Part shown: positions 24,178 through 31,072 of the stretch, in pieces
Position numbering within the stretch: the stretch's first letter is position 1
Layout of the letters: the number at the start of each line of letters is the position of its first letter
From: a virus
Virus record (IMG/VR): IMGVR_UViG_3300009788_000006
Coordinates: 1 to 64,000 of that record
DNA length: 64,000 nucleotides
Strand: one strand, 5' to 3'
Notes under the pieces: model-generated
Databases searched by the model: none
What the model was told of the DNA's origin: nothing
Seen by the model: only the letters and a program-made list of their open reading frames with translations
Translations under genes and position numbers: made by a program

Positions 24178-26015
24178 TCCCATTCTCCTGTGTCGCCAGT
24201 CTCAAACCCGCTTTCGAATATCAAGCCCTCATCCGGCGGCGCCACATGCTCCGGCATCCGGTGCCCGTCGAGCACCCCGAACGCCGCGCGGTAGAAGATA
24301 TCCCCGACGAAGCTCCCGCGGTGAGGGAGGACGTTGCGTGTGCCGAGATCGTTTGCCGGGTACATGTAGCCCCAGTAGTCGACCTGCTGGCCGCTGCACG
24401 GGTCCGTGAACGTTTCGCCCCTCGGTAGCATGGTGATCGTCGGGGCTTGCGAGACGTCGAAGAAGCGCTCGCGGTAACCTCCTGCCAGCCGGCCGGCGCC
24501 GGCGAAGGTGGTGGCGGGCGCGTAGTACACCCATCCCTCACCGTAGGACAGATAGTCTTTGGTCGCGAACGGGGTTCCGGAAACGTCGAAGCTGCCGATC
24601 TGCAATCCTCCGGCGCTGAAGTCGTAGACTTTGACGGTCCGCGTCGGACCCTGGGCGATCACCATCGCGCCCCACAGGCTGACGCCGTCCGACCACAGCG
24701 TGACCCCGCGGGCGGGCTCGGTGGTGCTCCAGATCAGCTCACTGCTGGTCGGGTCTTCGAGGTTGACGCGCCAGAGCTCGGCGGAAAAGCTGGTGCCGGC
24801 GAGCAAGTAGATGGCGCCACCGTGGACCGCGGCGCGGCTGTAGATAGTCGCCTCCAGCGAAGCGAGCTCCCAAAGGACCGCGGCGATGCGGTGACGGGTT
24901 CCGGCCGCCTCGGCGACCTTCCCCTGAGCTTCCTGCGTGGCAACGAGCCATCTCAATATCTCGACGGGTTCCTCAAGTTCTGCGGCTCGGAAAACAGCGA
25001 ACGGGTCGGACGTTCCGCCATCTTCCGAGTCTACATCCGGCGACCCACTTCTGCGTCCGTCGTCTCGAACTCGTAGGGGCTCACTGCGCATCACCTCCTG
25101 TTGTGCGGTCAACGAACTCACTACTGCGAAGGATTCCCCGTCCCCGATCTCGCCCAGCCGCACCCCGCAAGAGCCTGTATAACTTCCGGGGTGTCGCTCC
25201 GGAAGCAGCTGGGCATTTTCAGCTAATTCTGTCAAGTTATCGTCCAGGCACGGCGCCGGCAGCGCCAATGCTGCGTCCGCGTCGTAGACGTGGCAGCCCA
25301 GCACGCCACAGGCGACGGCGTACCGGCCGCCGAGCTCGACCAGGTCCACGGCTGTCGACCGGCTGGCGACGTCCTGGTAGAGGATGCGCAGCCGCTCATC
25401 GGCCGCTGGTGCTTCGAGGCGCCAGAGGGACGCGCCGACGGTGGAACGGCCGGAGGCGGCGATCACGGCTTCGCCAGAGGGCAGATACACGGCTTCGGCT
25501 TCGTCTAGGTAGAATGCGTTTTCGCCATACTCGGGAAAAGCAAGCCAGCATCCGTCTTGCCCCGACTCCTGGCAGATGTTATCCCACCCGGTGGCGTTCC
25601 GAAGTGGCACCGGCCGCCCCTCGATTAGATCGGTTCGCCACACCCCGATCGTGGCGTTTCTCGTGACGATGCATCTCGCGGACGACGGACAAGTAACAGC
25701 CTCGAATAGATCTTCGCGAGTCGTCGAGACCCACTGCGAACGATCTCTCGCCGCCGGCAAAGGCGGGCACTGCGCCCCGGAGCAAAAATCCATAGGTTGA
25801 AACTGAGTCCACAAATCCGCCCCGAGGTGGTGATTCGGCGCCGGCCGCGCCGGGCTGTTGTCGCCACACACTACGCTACTGCTCAGCGGTGCAGTCGCCG
25901 CAGCCCTTCGCAAGTCGCAGGGGCCTTCGTCGAATCCGAGACAGCACCCGGTCAGCACGAGCGCGGTGGCAATGGTCGCTATTCGTCCGACACCTTGCGC
26001 TCCGGCATGCGTCAC
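24174..26015 (-). CDS. Large phage-encoded lipoprotein, host-type surface protein
   Basis: 613 residues from GTG 26015, chosen for GGAGG eight bases upstream. The N-terminus (RIATIATALVLTGCC) is a signal peptide with a lipobox ending at Cys near residue 25, so the mature protein would be lipid-anchored in the envelope. The body is beta-rich with repeated 'GVxLWSDGVSLWG' and 'GGAIYLLAGTSFS' units suggesting a propeller-like fold. The C-terminus GLIFESGFETGDTGEWE matches a motif common at the ends of secreted proteins in some Gram-negative bacteria. Likely acquired from a host; may block superinfection or alter the cell surface, or be virion-borne (inference). Confidence 0.6.
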   Translation of the reverse strand: MTHAGAQGVGRIATIATALVLTGCCLGFDEGPCDLRRAAATAPLSSSVVCGDNSPARPAPNHHLGADLWTQFQPMDFCSGAQCPPLPAARDRSQWVSTTREDLFEAVTCPSSARCIVTRNATIGVWRTDLIEGRPVPLRNATGWDNICQESGQDGCWLAFPEYGENAFYLDEAEAVYLPSGEAVIAASGRSTVGASLWRLEAPAADERLRILYQDVASRSTAVDLVELGGRYAVACGVLGCHVYDADAALALPAPCLDDNLTELAENAQLLPERHPGSYTGSCGVRLGEIGDGESFAVVSSLTAQQEVMRSEPLRVRDDGRRSGSPDVDSEDGGTSDPFAVFRAAELEEPVEILRWLVATQEAQGKVAEAAGTRHRIAAVLWELASLEATIYSRAAVHGGAIYLLAGTSFSAELWRVNLEDPTSSELIWSTTEPARGVTLWSDGVSLWGAMVIAQGPTRTVKVYDFSAGGLQIGSFDVSGTPFATKDYLSYGEGWVYYAPATTFAGAGRLAGGYRERFFDVSQAPTITMLPRGETFTDPCSGQQVDYWGYMYPANDLGTRNVLPHRGSFVGDIFYRAAFGVLDGHRMPEHVAPPDEGLIFESGFETGDTGEWE

Positions 26016-26026
26016 GTGTTGGCCTC
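26012..26026 (-). repeat. 15-base repeated translation start, copy 1
   Basis: tcacgtgttggcctc on the plus strand; on the minus strand it places GAGGCCAACAC before GTG of the lipoprotein gene. An identical copy lies at 26209-26223 before the next gene upstream. Contains CACGTG. Confidence 0.6.
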
Positions 26027-26212
26027 CGATCTGCGCAACCCCTGCGCCTTCCGCCGAAGATTCTGAATCGGCATCCATATGCGGGTCCGCCCGTTGGTCA
26101 GGCAGCCAGGCTCAAGCTGAGGGAATTCCTTGAAAATCCCCGCGCGCTCCTGGCGCTCTTTTTTACCCCTTGCGGTCGCCTCTTCTCTAAGTTGGCACAG
26201 TTTCTTTTTCAC
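26012..26212 (-). CDS. Short basic protein upstream of the lipoprotein gene
   Basis: 66 residues from GTG 26212 (MKKKLCQLREEATARGKKERQERAG), very basic, with no motif. The stop overlaps the lipoprotein GTG as GTGA. Its initiation region shares 15 identical bases with that of the lipoprotein gene (see repeat). Possibly a translational leader for the lipoprotein, or a DNA/RNA-binding peptide. Confidence 0.45.
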   Translation of the reverse strand: MKKKLCQLREEATARGKKERQERAGIFKEFPQLEPGCLTNGRTRIWMPIQNLRRKAQGLRRSEANT

Positions 26213-26223
26213 GTGTTGGCCTC
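26209..26223 (-). repeat. 15-base repeated translation start, copy 2
   Basis: Identical to 26012-26026; covers the ribosome site and GTG of the short basic gene. No other copy was noticed in the window. Confidence 0.6.
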
Positions 26224-26225
26224 AT

Positions 26226-26487
26226 TTAGTCAGGCACCTTGCTGCCGTGCTCTCGCTGCCACTGTTCCATTGTGACCGCAAGCCCAGAAGCCTCGCTGAG
26301 CTTGCCCATCTTGACCCCGTGGGTCCTCGCAAAAGCTACCCACGTCTTGACCAGCGCCGGCGCGAGAATGTCTCGGGCGCGGAGTATGAAGACCGGCTCT
26401 GAATCCTGTGTTTTGTTCCAGGTCGATCTTCTTCATCGCCGTAGACACTTCGAACACGTAACCGCCGCCGGGTCTGTAGTCGTTCAT
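26226..26487 (-). pseudogene. Small phage gene split by an apparent +1 frameshift
   Basis: From ATG 26487 the frame reads MNDYRPGGGYVFEVSTAMKK and then IDLEQNT; after about 26410 the conserved sequence continues in the +1 frame as QDSEPVFILRARDILAPALV, then VKTWVAFARTHGVKMGKLSE and an ending MEQWQREHGSKVPD. That plan ('EPVFVLRAxDxLA...W......MxxWQxxHGxKVPD') fits a known small phage protein type. In frame, the ORF instead ends at 26230 with unlikely residues. Explanations: a base error, a true inactivating insertion, or translational frameshifting. The start overlaps the upstream gene as ATGA. Confidence 0.6.
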
Positions 26488-26945
26488 TCTCCAGCCCCTT
26501 CGGCCCGCGCTTCTTTTGGCCCTTTTTCGTCGACGGGCTCGATCCTGTTGGGCGAGTTGTCGATACAGATGGCGCGGGAAGTCTCGATGCATCGATCGCA
26601 GATGCAAACAGGGTCAGCCATGACAAGAAAAGTAGCCTGGCTCCGTTGGCGGTGACAGAATGAGCAATTATAGAGAGGCTTCTTGATCATCTGGTTATGG
26701 GCGTACGCTGCCCGGCGTAGCACGGCCTCGGCCTTGTAGTTCGGCAACCCGTCGTCGTCGAGTTCCTCGCGAGGATAGACGGCACAGAAGCAACTCCCGT
26801 CCCTGCTCCTTATCGCAGTGCGCCACCACTTGCCGTCCCAAAGCTCCCGCTCGACTCTCCACGGGCCGAGGCCGATGCCCGGGTATTTATCCGGGGCAGC
26901 CTGCGGCGGCAGGTCTTCTTTCGTAATCTCAGGCGGCTTGCTCAT
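26484..26945 (-). CDS. ClpX-type C4 zinc-finger protein
   Basis: 153 residues. Residues 93-125 (YNCSFCHRQRSQATFLVMADPVCICDRCIETSRAI) match the ClpX zinc-binding domain: C-x2-C, about 18 residues, 'VxICxxC'. In ClpX this dimeric domain binds substrates and adaptors; isolated copies occur in phages and could act as adaptors or decoys for ClpXP (inference). The N-terminal 90 residues are unrelated to ClpX, and there is no AAA+ module. ATGA overlap with the next gene. Confidence 0.7.
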   Translation of the reverse strand: MSKPPEITKEDLPPQAAPDKYPGIGLGPWRVERELWDGKWWRTAIRSRDGSCFCAVYPREELDDDGLPNYKAEAVLRRAAYAHNQMIKKPLYNCSFCHRQRSQATFLVMADPVCICDRCIETSRAICIDNSPNRIEPVDEKGPKEARAEGAGE

Positions 26946-27130
26946 GCGCTCATTCTCCTATAGTTGGCCTGCCGTGTTGCCGGGGCGACCGTTGCCCTTT
27001 TGACTTCGTCGAGCACAGAAACCACCATCAGATGGGCATCCGCTCCCTGCTGCGTTGGCGCCACAGCCGCCGAGAGCACGTGATCATCTCGGATCTTGGC
27101 CAGACGTAGCCGCAGGCTTTCGACGGTCAT
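26942..27130 (-). CDS. Small helical hypothetical protein
   Basis: 62 residues from ATG 27130, overlapping the stop of the small lipoprotein gene as ATGA; a longer frame from 27187 is rejected for that reason. Helical (TVESLRLRLAKIRDDHVL...LMVVSVLDEVKRATV). No motif. Confidence 0.5.
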   Translation of the reverse strand: MTVESLRLRLAKIRDDHVLSAAVAPTQQGADAHLMVVSVLDEVKRATVAPATRQANYRRMSA

Positions 27131-27447
27131 GGTACCTTGCTTTCGTGCTCTCGCCGCTCGAAGCACCTCCACCCGCCGCACCACCACGGCTCATCCCGCG
27201 GCGTCCGCATACAGGCCAGCTGGCCGCGCTCCCAGCGGTGAGCCACGCAGGTGATGAGGCGCCCGTCGATTTCAGCAGACATCTCCGTGCCTGCTGCGCC
27301 CCGAGCCCATCCGCCGATTTCCTGGATGCCGATTGTCGGCTCCATGTCGCTGTCGAGGACGGCGAGCCGCAGCACCTGACTGGAGCAGCTAGCGAACAAA
27401 AGGCCGAGGAGGCCAAAAACAACGATACTCCTCCGGGCCTCGTCCAT
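27127..27447 (-). CDS. Small lipoprotein, possible outer spanin
   Basis: 106 residues from ATG 27447 (a GTG three bases earlier is also possible). The start MDEARRSIVVFGLLGLLFASCSSQ is a lipoprotein signal with Cys near residue 21. The rest is Cys/Trp-rich (WWCGGWRCFERRE). A small lipoprotein near a holin-like gene could be an outer-membrane spanin, but no matching inner spanin was found, so this is tentative. Confidence 0.5.
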   Translation of the reverse strand: MDEARRSIVVFGLLGLLFASCSSQVLRLAVLDSDMEPTIGIQEIGGWARGAAGTEMSAEIDGRLITCVAHRWERGQLACMRTPRDEPWWCGGWRCFERREHESKVP

Positions 27448-28016
27448 CACTTCCCCATAAGGGACTCGTCAATCCCGGGGTCTGTTACGTCGATCCCGGC
27501 GAGGCTCGCGTCTTGCGCAATGCATGGCGGCGTCTTGAGCTCTTCGAGAAGACTGGGACCCTGCGGGATGCCGGGCGCCATTCCAGGATGATCCAGCCAG
27601 CGCAGCAACGTCGCACCGGGATTCGTCCCGACGATGATTTTACAGCCGAACTTGCCGCCTCCGATGCCGATCTTGGTGATCAGCGGACGAAGAGTCAGGC
27701 GGGAGACGAAATACTCCCGAAGCGCTATCCTCGCCGCCGCCCAAATCGAAACGCCGGAAGCGGCAGCATATCGGGGGTCAGACAGAAACCCATGAAGAAT
27801 TGGCCCCATGTAGGTCCAATTGGTCACTACAGCCTTTTCAAATCCGACTCCGGTCTCGTAGTTATCGCGCCAGATCTTGGCTAGAGCACTTCCAAGTTCG
27901 GTATCGGGTTCGTGGTTTGGGGGCGGCTCCACTTCGGTTGTACTGAGGGAACCTAGGTCCACGAACTCGAACGCATCCGCCAATCGATCGAAGCGGATTC
28001 CAATTGTGTCGCTCAT
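27447..28016 (-). CDS. Hypothetical protein in the lysis-region cluster
   Basis: 189 residues; ATG 28016 has AAGGAG at good distance. Mixed alpha/beta with an aromatic helix-rich middle (KIWRDNYETGVGFEKAVVTNWTYMGPILHGFL). No endolysin signature (no SAR segment, no amidase or lysozyme catalytic pattern). It lies between the holin-like gene with its terminator and the small lipoprotein gene, so a lysis role is possible from position alone. Confidence 0.5.
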   Translation of the reverse strand: MSDTIGIRFDRLADAFEFVDLGSLSTTEVEPPPNHEPDTELGSALAKIWRDNYETGVGFEKAVVTNWTYMGPILHGFLSDPRYAAASGVSIWAAARIALREYFVSRLTLRPLITKIGIGGGKFGCKIIVGTNPGATLLRWLDHPGMAPGIPQGPSLLEELKTPPCIAQDASLAGIDVTDPGIDESLMGK

Positions 28017-28039
28017 CGAATATCTCCTTCTAGTCTTGG

Positions 28040-28085
28040 AAAAAAGACGGCCGCCGGAACCCAGGGAGGACCAGTCCGGCGACCG
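28040..28085 (-). terminator. Rho-independent terminator after the holin-like gene
   Basis: On the minus strand CGGTCGCCGG pairs with CCGGCGGCCG (ten pairs, one G-U) across an 18-base loop, followed two bases later by six T. It lies between the stop of the holin-like gene (28097) and the ribosome site of the next gene. Confidence 0.75.
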
Positions 28086-28096
28086 GTTTGAGAAGC

Positions 28097-28414
28097 TTAC
28101 TTGTGGCGCGCCGCGGTGGTCATCGGCAACCGGAGCCCGACTCCCTTGCGCTTGTTCCAGATGGCTTTGGCCGCTCCACCGAGGTGCTCAATCGCCTTGT
28201 GTAGCGCGGCAGCGAACGCGCCAAGGAAAAGCGCCAGAGCCGGCGTCACGTTGTCGGCGCCGACCTGGACAAGCATCCAGTTCGCGACCAGCCCGAGCAA
28301 CGGGAGCACGACGGGAACCATCAGCGCTTTTGGGACTTTGCCGACGGCCCAGATCATGATCCAGGCGAGCACGGTGGTCAGACCGGGGATCAGTAACAGA
28401 TTGACCTGTTCCAT
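28097..28414 (-). CDS. Holin-like small membrane protein
   Basis: 105 residues with three hydrophobic segments (about 6-24, 30-50 and 58-73) and a short, strongly basic C-terminus ending TTAARHK, the usual plan of class I holins. TGAGGTG lies before ATG 28414. It is followed by a terminator and preceded by a long non-coding interval. Holin function is inferred from topology; an unrelated small membrane protein remains possible. Confidence 0.6.
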   Translation of the reverse strand: MEQVNLLLIPGLTTVLAWIMIWAVGKVPKALMVPVVLPLLGLVANWMLVQVGADNVTPALALFLGAFAAALHKAIEHLGGAAKAIWNKRKGVGLRLPMTTAARHK

Positions 28415-29003
28415 TTTTTCACCTCAGAAGGTTAAAGCGGCTCCGGTCCACCAGCACGCCCCCGACACAACGCCGAGAGCTTCGCGGTCCATCTGAATCC
28501 AGAGCCGTCAACCAGGAGCCGGAGGAGGAACCCGCTACGACCAAGCGAGACACAACCGATGCGGATACTCCGGCCCCTGGTTCAGGGCTCGGCAATTGCA
28601 GGGAGTAGAGCCGCCAGCTGCAAGCCGGGGCGACAGGCGCCAGCCGTCGCACCATCCGACTGAGCCGGGAAGGTCTCCGGCTTGCAGCTCATGGCTCTGG
28701 TCTCGAATCTCTCGCAGCCCCCGAGGGACTTATGCACGGAATCGCCAGCTAACCTTAGACCAGCCGTTACCGATCTACTCTTCGCTGAACACGCCCCTCG
28801 ATTCCCCACCATGCTAACCGGGGCGGCCGGCTTCTCAACCGTGCCGGGGCCTGCCAAAGATTCGAGAATCCGGCTTCTCGAGGACTTCATGACAGCGACC
28901 CCTGGCTCAGCCAGGATTATGCGATCGGCCACGCCGACGTTACTCGCCATTCGTCCGGTCAAGATTGAGCTTTTGCTCCGGGGCCGGTCTCCGGAATTCC
29001 AGA
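28415..29003. other. ORF-poor, hairpin-rich interval (589 bases)
   Basis: No convincing gene. Many short perfect hairpins: CCCTG/CAGGG (28575/28583), the long stem at 28607-28698, TCGAGAA/TTCTCGA (28862-28881), CCTGGC/GCCAGG (28901-28915), TCGGC/GCCGA (28925-28937). On the minus strand a CATAAT box (28917-28922) abuts the 28901-28915 hairpin, so this could be a structured 5' leader of about 500 bases for the holin-like gene. An independent non-coding RNA is the alternative. Confidence 0.5.
28607..28698. ncRNA. Long stem-loop candidate RNA structure
   Basis: AGCTGCAAGCCGG (28616-28628) is the exact reverse complement of CCGGCTTGCAGCT (28677-28689). Beyond a 3x3 internal loop, AGAGCC (28607-28612) pairs with GGCTCT (28693-28698). 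The loop holds GCGAC/GTCGC and a second AGCCGG (28663-28668) that could pair instead with CCGGCT, so two exclusive folds are possible. Strand not determined. Confidence 0.5.
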
Positions 29004-29180
29004 CTATCGAAACGCCCCGAGAGGCGTGAAATCCTCCCACCGGTTCCGGTACGGGCTGTTCGGCGGATAGTCGCCGCTGATCTTTCGCGCATAGGCCGAT
29101 CTGCGACCAGGGGCGCTCATCGCGCGCTCCTTGGCGGCCTTCCGTTTTGCTCTTTCCTTCAAACGTTTCTCGCTCTTCAT
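29004..29180 (-). CDS. 58-residue basic protein between the non-coding intervals
   Basis: Starts MKSEKRLKERAKRKAAKERA: a strongly basic helix, then a Pro/Tyr/Arg segment (AYARKISGDYPPNSPYRNRW) ending FTPLGAFR. GGGAGA lies seven bases before ATG 29180. Looks like a nucleic-acid-binding or virion packaging peptide; not recognised. It is the only convincing gene between 28415 and 30146. Confidence 0.6.
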   Translation of the reverse strand: MKSEKRLKERAKRKAAKERAMSAPGRRSAYARKISGDYPPNSPYRNRWEDFTPLGAFR

Positions 29181-30146
29181 GCTGTCTCCCTTGGGGATTG
29201 CCGGCCCGTGCTACCGTAGCGGGCCAGCGGTGGGTCGGTTGGGAAGGAGTCACGCCCCTGGTAGCTCGGAGCGGTGAGAAGGCGAGGCCAGGCCCTTGGG
29301 GTCGCGCCTGGAAAACTACCAGGTCTCGGCGGGTCAACGAAACCGCGTGCAAGCCGCAGCAGCGAGGCACCGGATCGATCACTATGGGTAGCTCGCCGAG
29401 GTTGGGCTCGCACACTATCGCCGATGCTTGCGTCGACGATATGCCGGTCGCCCTTTCGCTTGGCGTTGCCGCCAGGCGCGCGCCCAAAGGCCCGCTATTT
29501 AGCTGGCGCTCCAGGAGGCCGCCGCCAACCCTCTCGACCGGAACGGCTGAGAGAGCACATTGCCGACGGCGGTCTGCTGCAACGTCAGAATAGTGACGGG
29601 ATTGCACCGCCCCGCGGTCTCTCACCGCTTGGCCTGGGTTACGACCAGTCCCACGGACACCTCCATCTACGTGCCGCGCGGATAAGGCGCCGTCAGCCCC
29701 GCGCGTACGCCGACCATTGCTCCACCAGGGCGATTTGCCGCTGTCGGTCCTGGTTTCATCGCCTTCACAACGGGCCGCCAGCCTACCGGAGCTTACGCTT
29801 GATCGGTGGTCTCCTCCGGCTCTACCACTCAGCAATGCCAGGCTGTACGGCGACCCTTTCACGCAATGACGCTCCACGCGACCGCCGCTGGCAGGGAGGC
29901 TTTTCCCATGCAATCCGCGGCGGTCGCGTGCAACGTCAGTCATGCCGCCGCCCAATCGATTGGATTCGTGCGGGCTGGTGTGTAGGCTCCAGTCTAGCGA
30001 CCCCTCGCTCCCACAGGGAACGTCGCAAGCCTCCCAGTCAGCCTCGGGGCTTTCGAAGGTACAAGTCTTGCCGAGGTCCGGCGGTGACCCATCAAGTGCC
30101 GCTATTCCGTCGACGCGAATCACGGCCGCTACGTGTGTCCAGATAC
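29181..30146. ncRNA. Candidate large structured non-coding RNA (about 950 bases)
   Basis: No convincing gene, but dense complementary segments: GGCCCG/CGGGCC (29203-29225); CCTGGTAG/CTACCAGG (29257-29264/29316-29323) enclosing CCAGGC/GCCTGG; CTCGGCG/CGCCGAG (29325-29331/29394-29400); CCGCCG/CGGCGG (29519/29567) enclosing CTCTC/GAGAG with inner CCG-GAA-CGG; CGTCA/TGACG (29583-29598); ACCAGG/CCTGGT (29724/29749); CCGGAG/CTCCGG (29786/29814); a 14-pair stem (29875-29888/29917-29930); CCTCGG/CCGAGG (30042/30071). This resembles the ornate large RNAs of phages (GOLLD/ROOL-type size class), without claim of identity. Strand unresolved. Confidence 0.5.
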
Positions 30147-30488
30147 TCACGGGTCAACTTCTTCATCTGGTTCTGGGGCAGGCCCGAGAACACTGACTCG
30201 GTCGCCGGGCTTCAGCACGCACTCAGGGCATGGAATCAACGTATCGAATTGGCGATCCGGATCCCGGACGATGAATAAGAAACCGCACTGAGGACACTTC
30301 TTCTTTCTTGTGGGCCGCTGCGGGAATTCGGCGCGCGTCTCCCACCCCAGATCCGCAATCACGAGCCCCCGGACGTAGGCCGAGAACGTCATCTCTCTGA
30401 CCCGGGCCTCTCTCTGTGCATTGCGCAGAATACCGCTCGGCATACTGACGCTGGTCTTGACCGCGGGTCCGTTGGGGTTCGTCGCCAT
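30147..30488 (-). CDS. Ribbon-helix-helix regulator with a zinc ribbon
   Basis: 113 residues. Residues 10-50 (AVKTSVSMPSGILRNAQREARVREMTFSAYVRGLVIADL) fit the RHH/CopG fold (a basic strand, then two helices). Residues 62-92 (KKKCPQCGFLFIVRDPDRQFDTLIPCPEC) form a C-x2-C...C-x2-C zinc ribbon. A TTGACA box and a -10-like element lie directly before ATG 30488, together with repeated TTTTCACACC sites that may be its own operator. Probably an autoregulated repressor. Confidence 0.7.
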   Translation of the reverse strand: MATNPNGPAVKTSVSMPSGILRNAQREARVREMTFSAYVRGLVIADLGWETRAEFPQRPTRKKKCPQCGFLFIVRDPDRQFDTLIPCPECVLKPGDRVSVLGPAPEPDEEVDP

Positions 30489-30495
30489 GCCCTGT

Positions 30496-30525
30496 ATCTT
30501 TTCACACCGCGGGCCGGGGTGTCAA
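30496..30525 (-). promoter_or_regulatory. Promoter of the RHH/zinc-ribbon gene
   Basis: TTGACA (30520-30525, minus strand), 18 bases, AAAGAT (30496-30501), ATG at 30488. The -10 is weak. The leader would be very short. It overlaps the putative operator repeats. Confidence 0.5.
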
Positions 30526-30541
30526 GAACTATTTTCACACC
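30499..30541. promoter_or_regulatory. Putative operator with repeated TTTTCACACC
   Basis: TTTTCACACC occurs at 30499-30508 and 30532-30541, 33 bases apart (about three helical turns), with an inverted GGTGT at 30519-30523 between them. The sites flank the -35 of the RHH gene, as expected for cooperative RHH binding. Confidence 0.5.
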
Positions 30542-30577
30542 TTCGCCCGTTCTGCCCGTGTGCTACCATCGCCACCC

Positions 30578-31018
30578 ATGGCGGACGATCCCATCCAGAT
30601 AGCACTCCTCGAAGAAGTCAGGAAGCTCATCGAAGCAAAGTTCGCGGCGTCCCAGGCCGCCTCGGAAGCGGCAGTGGAAGCTTCCGAGAACGCTACGACC
30701 GCCGTGGCCGTGATGGGCAAGCAAATCCAAGGCGAGCTCCACGAGCTATCAGACCGGCTTCTGGAGCTTCTCGCGATGATCCGGGAAGACAGGGCACGGG
30801 AGGGAGCGTCAGCTTCGGGTATCGAGGCCATCGCGACTGCCTTCAAAGCCGCCGGCGCCGACCGCGAGAGAATCGGCAAGATCGAAGGCCGCCTCGACGG
30901 CGAGACGCTCCGCTTAGACGGACGCATCGGCAAGCAAGCGATACAGTTGGTAATCATCTGGGGCTTTATCGTCATCTTGGGGCTCAGGGTAGCTGCCGAA
31001 ATCCTGGGAATTCCCTAA
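30578..31018 (+). CDS. Coiled-coil membrane-anchored protein
   Basis: 146 residues from ATG 30578. A long charged helix with heptads fills residues 5-110 (IALLEEVRKLIEAKFAASQAA...), and the C-terminus is one transmembrane segment (AIQLVIIWGFIVILGLRVAAEIL). The plan (cytoplasmic coiled coil, C-terminal anchor) recurs in small phage proteins of unknown function. Divergent from the RHH gene, so possibly under its control. Confidence 0.55.
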   Translation: MADDPIQIALLEEVRKLIEAKFAASQAASEAAVEASENATTAVAVMGKQIQGELHELSDRLLELLAMIREDRAREGASASGIEAIATAFKAAGADRERIGKIEGRLDGETLRLDGRIGKQAIQLVIIWGFIVILGLRVAAEILGIP

Positions 31019-31032
31019 CCTTAGTCCTTTTC

Positions 31033-31064
31033 GCTTGCGGCCCGGGCAAGCATTCTGCTAAGAT
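31033..31064 (+). promoter_or_regulatory. Leaderless-type promoter with internal palindrome
   Basis: TTGCGG (31035-31040), 18 bases, TAAGAT (31059-31064), ATG at 31073 with no ribosome site. GCTTGC/GCAAGC (31033-31038/31046-31051) is an inverted repeat over the -35 and spacer, a likely operator. Confidence 0.55.
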
Positions 31065-31072
31065 TCCCGCCC

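Noticed and set aside
27447-28016. Endolysin call for the 189-residue protein
   Set aside because: No catalytic pattern of amidase, lysozyme, transglycosylase or peptidase is visible; position alone is insufficient.
29181-30146. Naming the interval GOLLD or ROOL
   Set aside because: Size class and phage context fit, but the consensus structures could not be verified by eye, so only a candidate is reported.
28582-30150. 522-codon minus-strand ORF across the non-coding intervals
   Set aside because: Composition is Ser/Arg/Gly-rich without domain-like segments, it runs over the clear 58-codon gene at 29004 in another frame, and the DNA is dominated by hairpins. GC-rich DNA often keeps such frames open.
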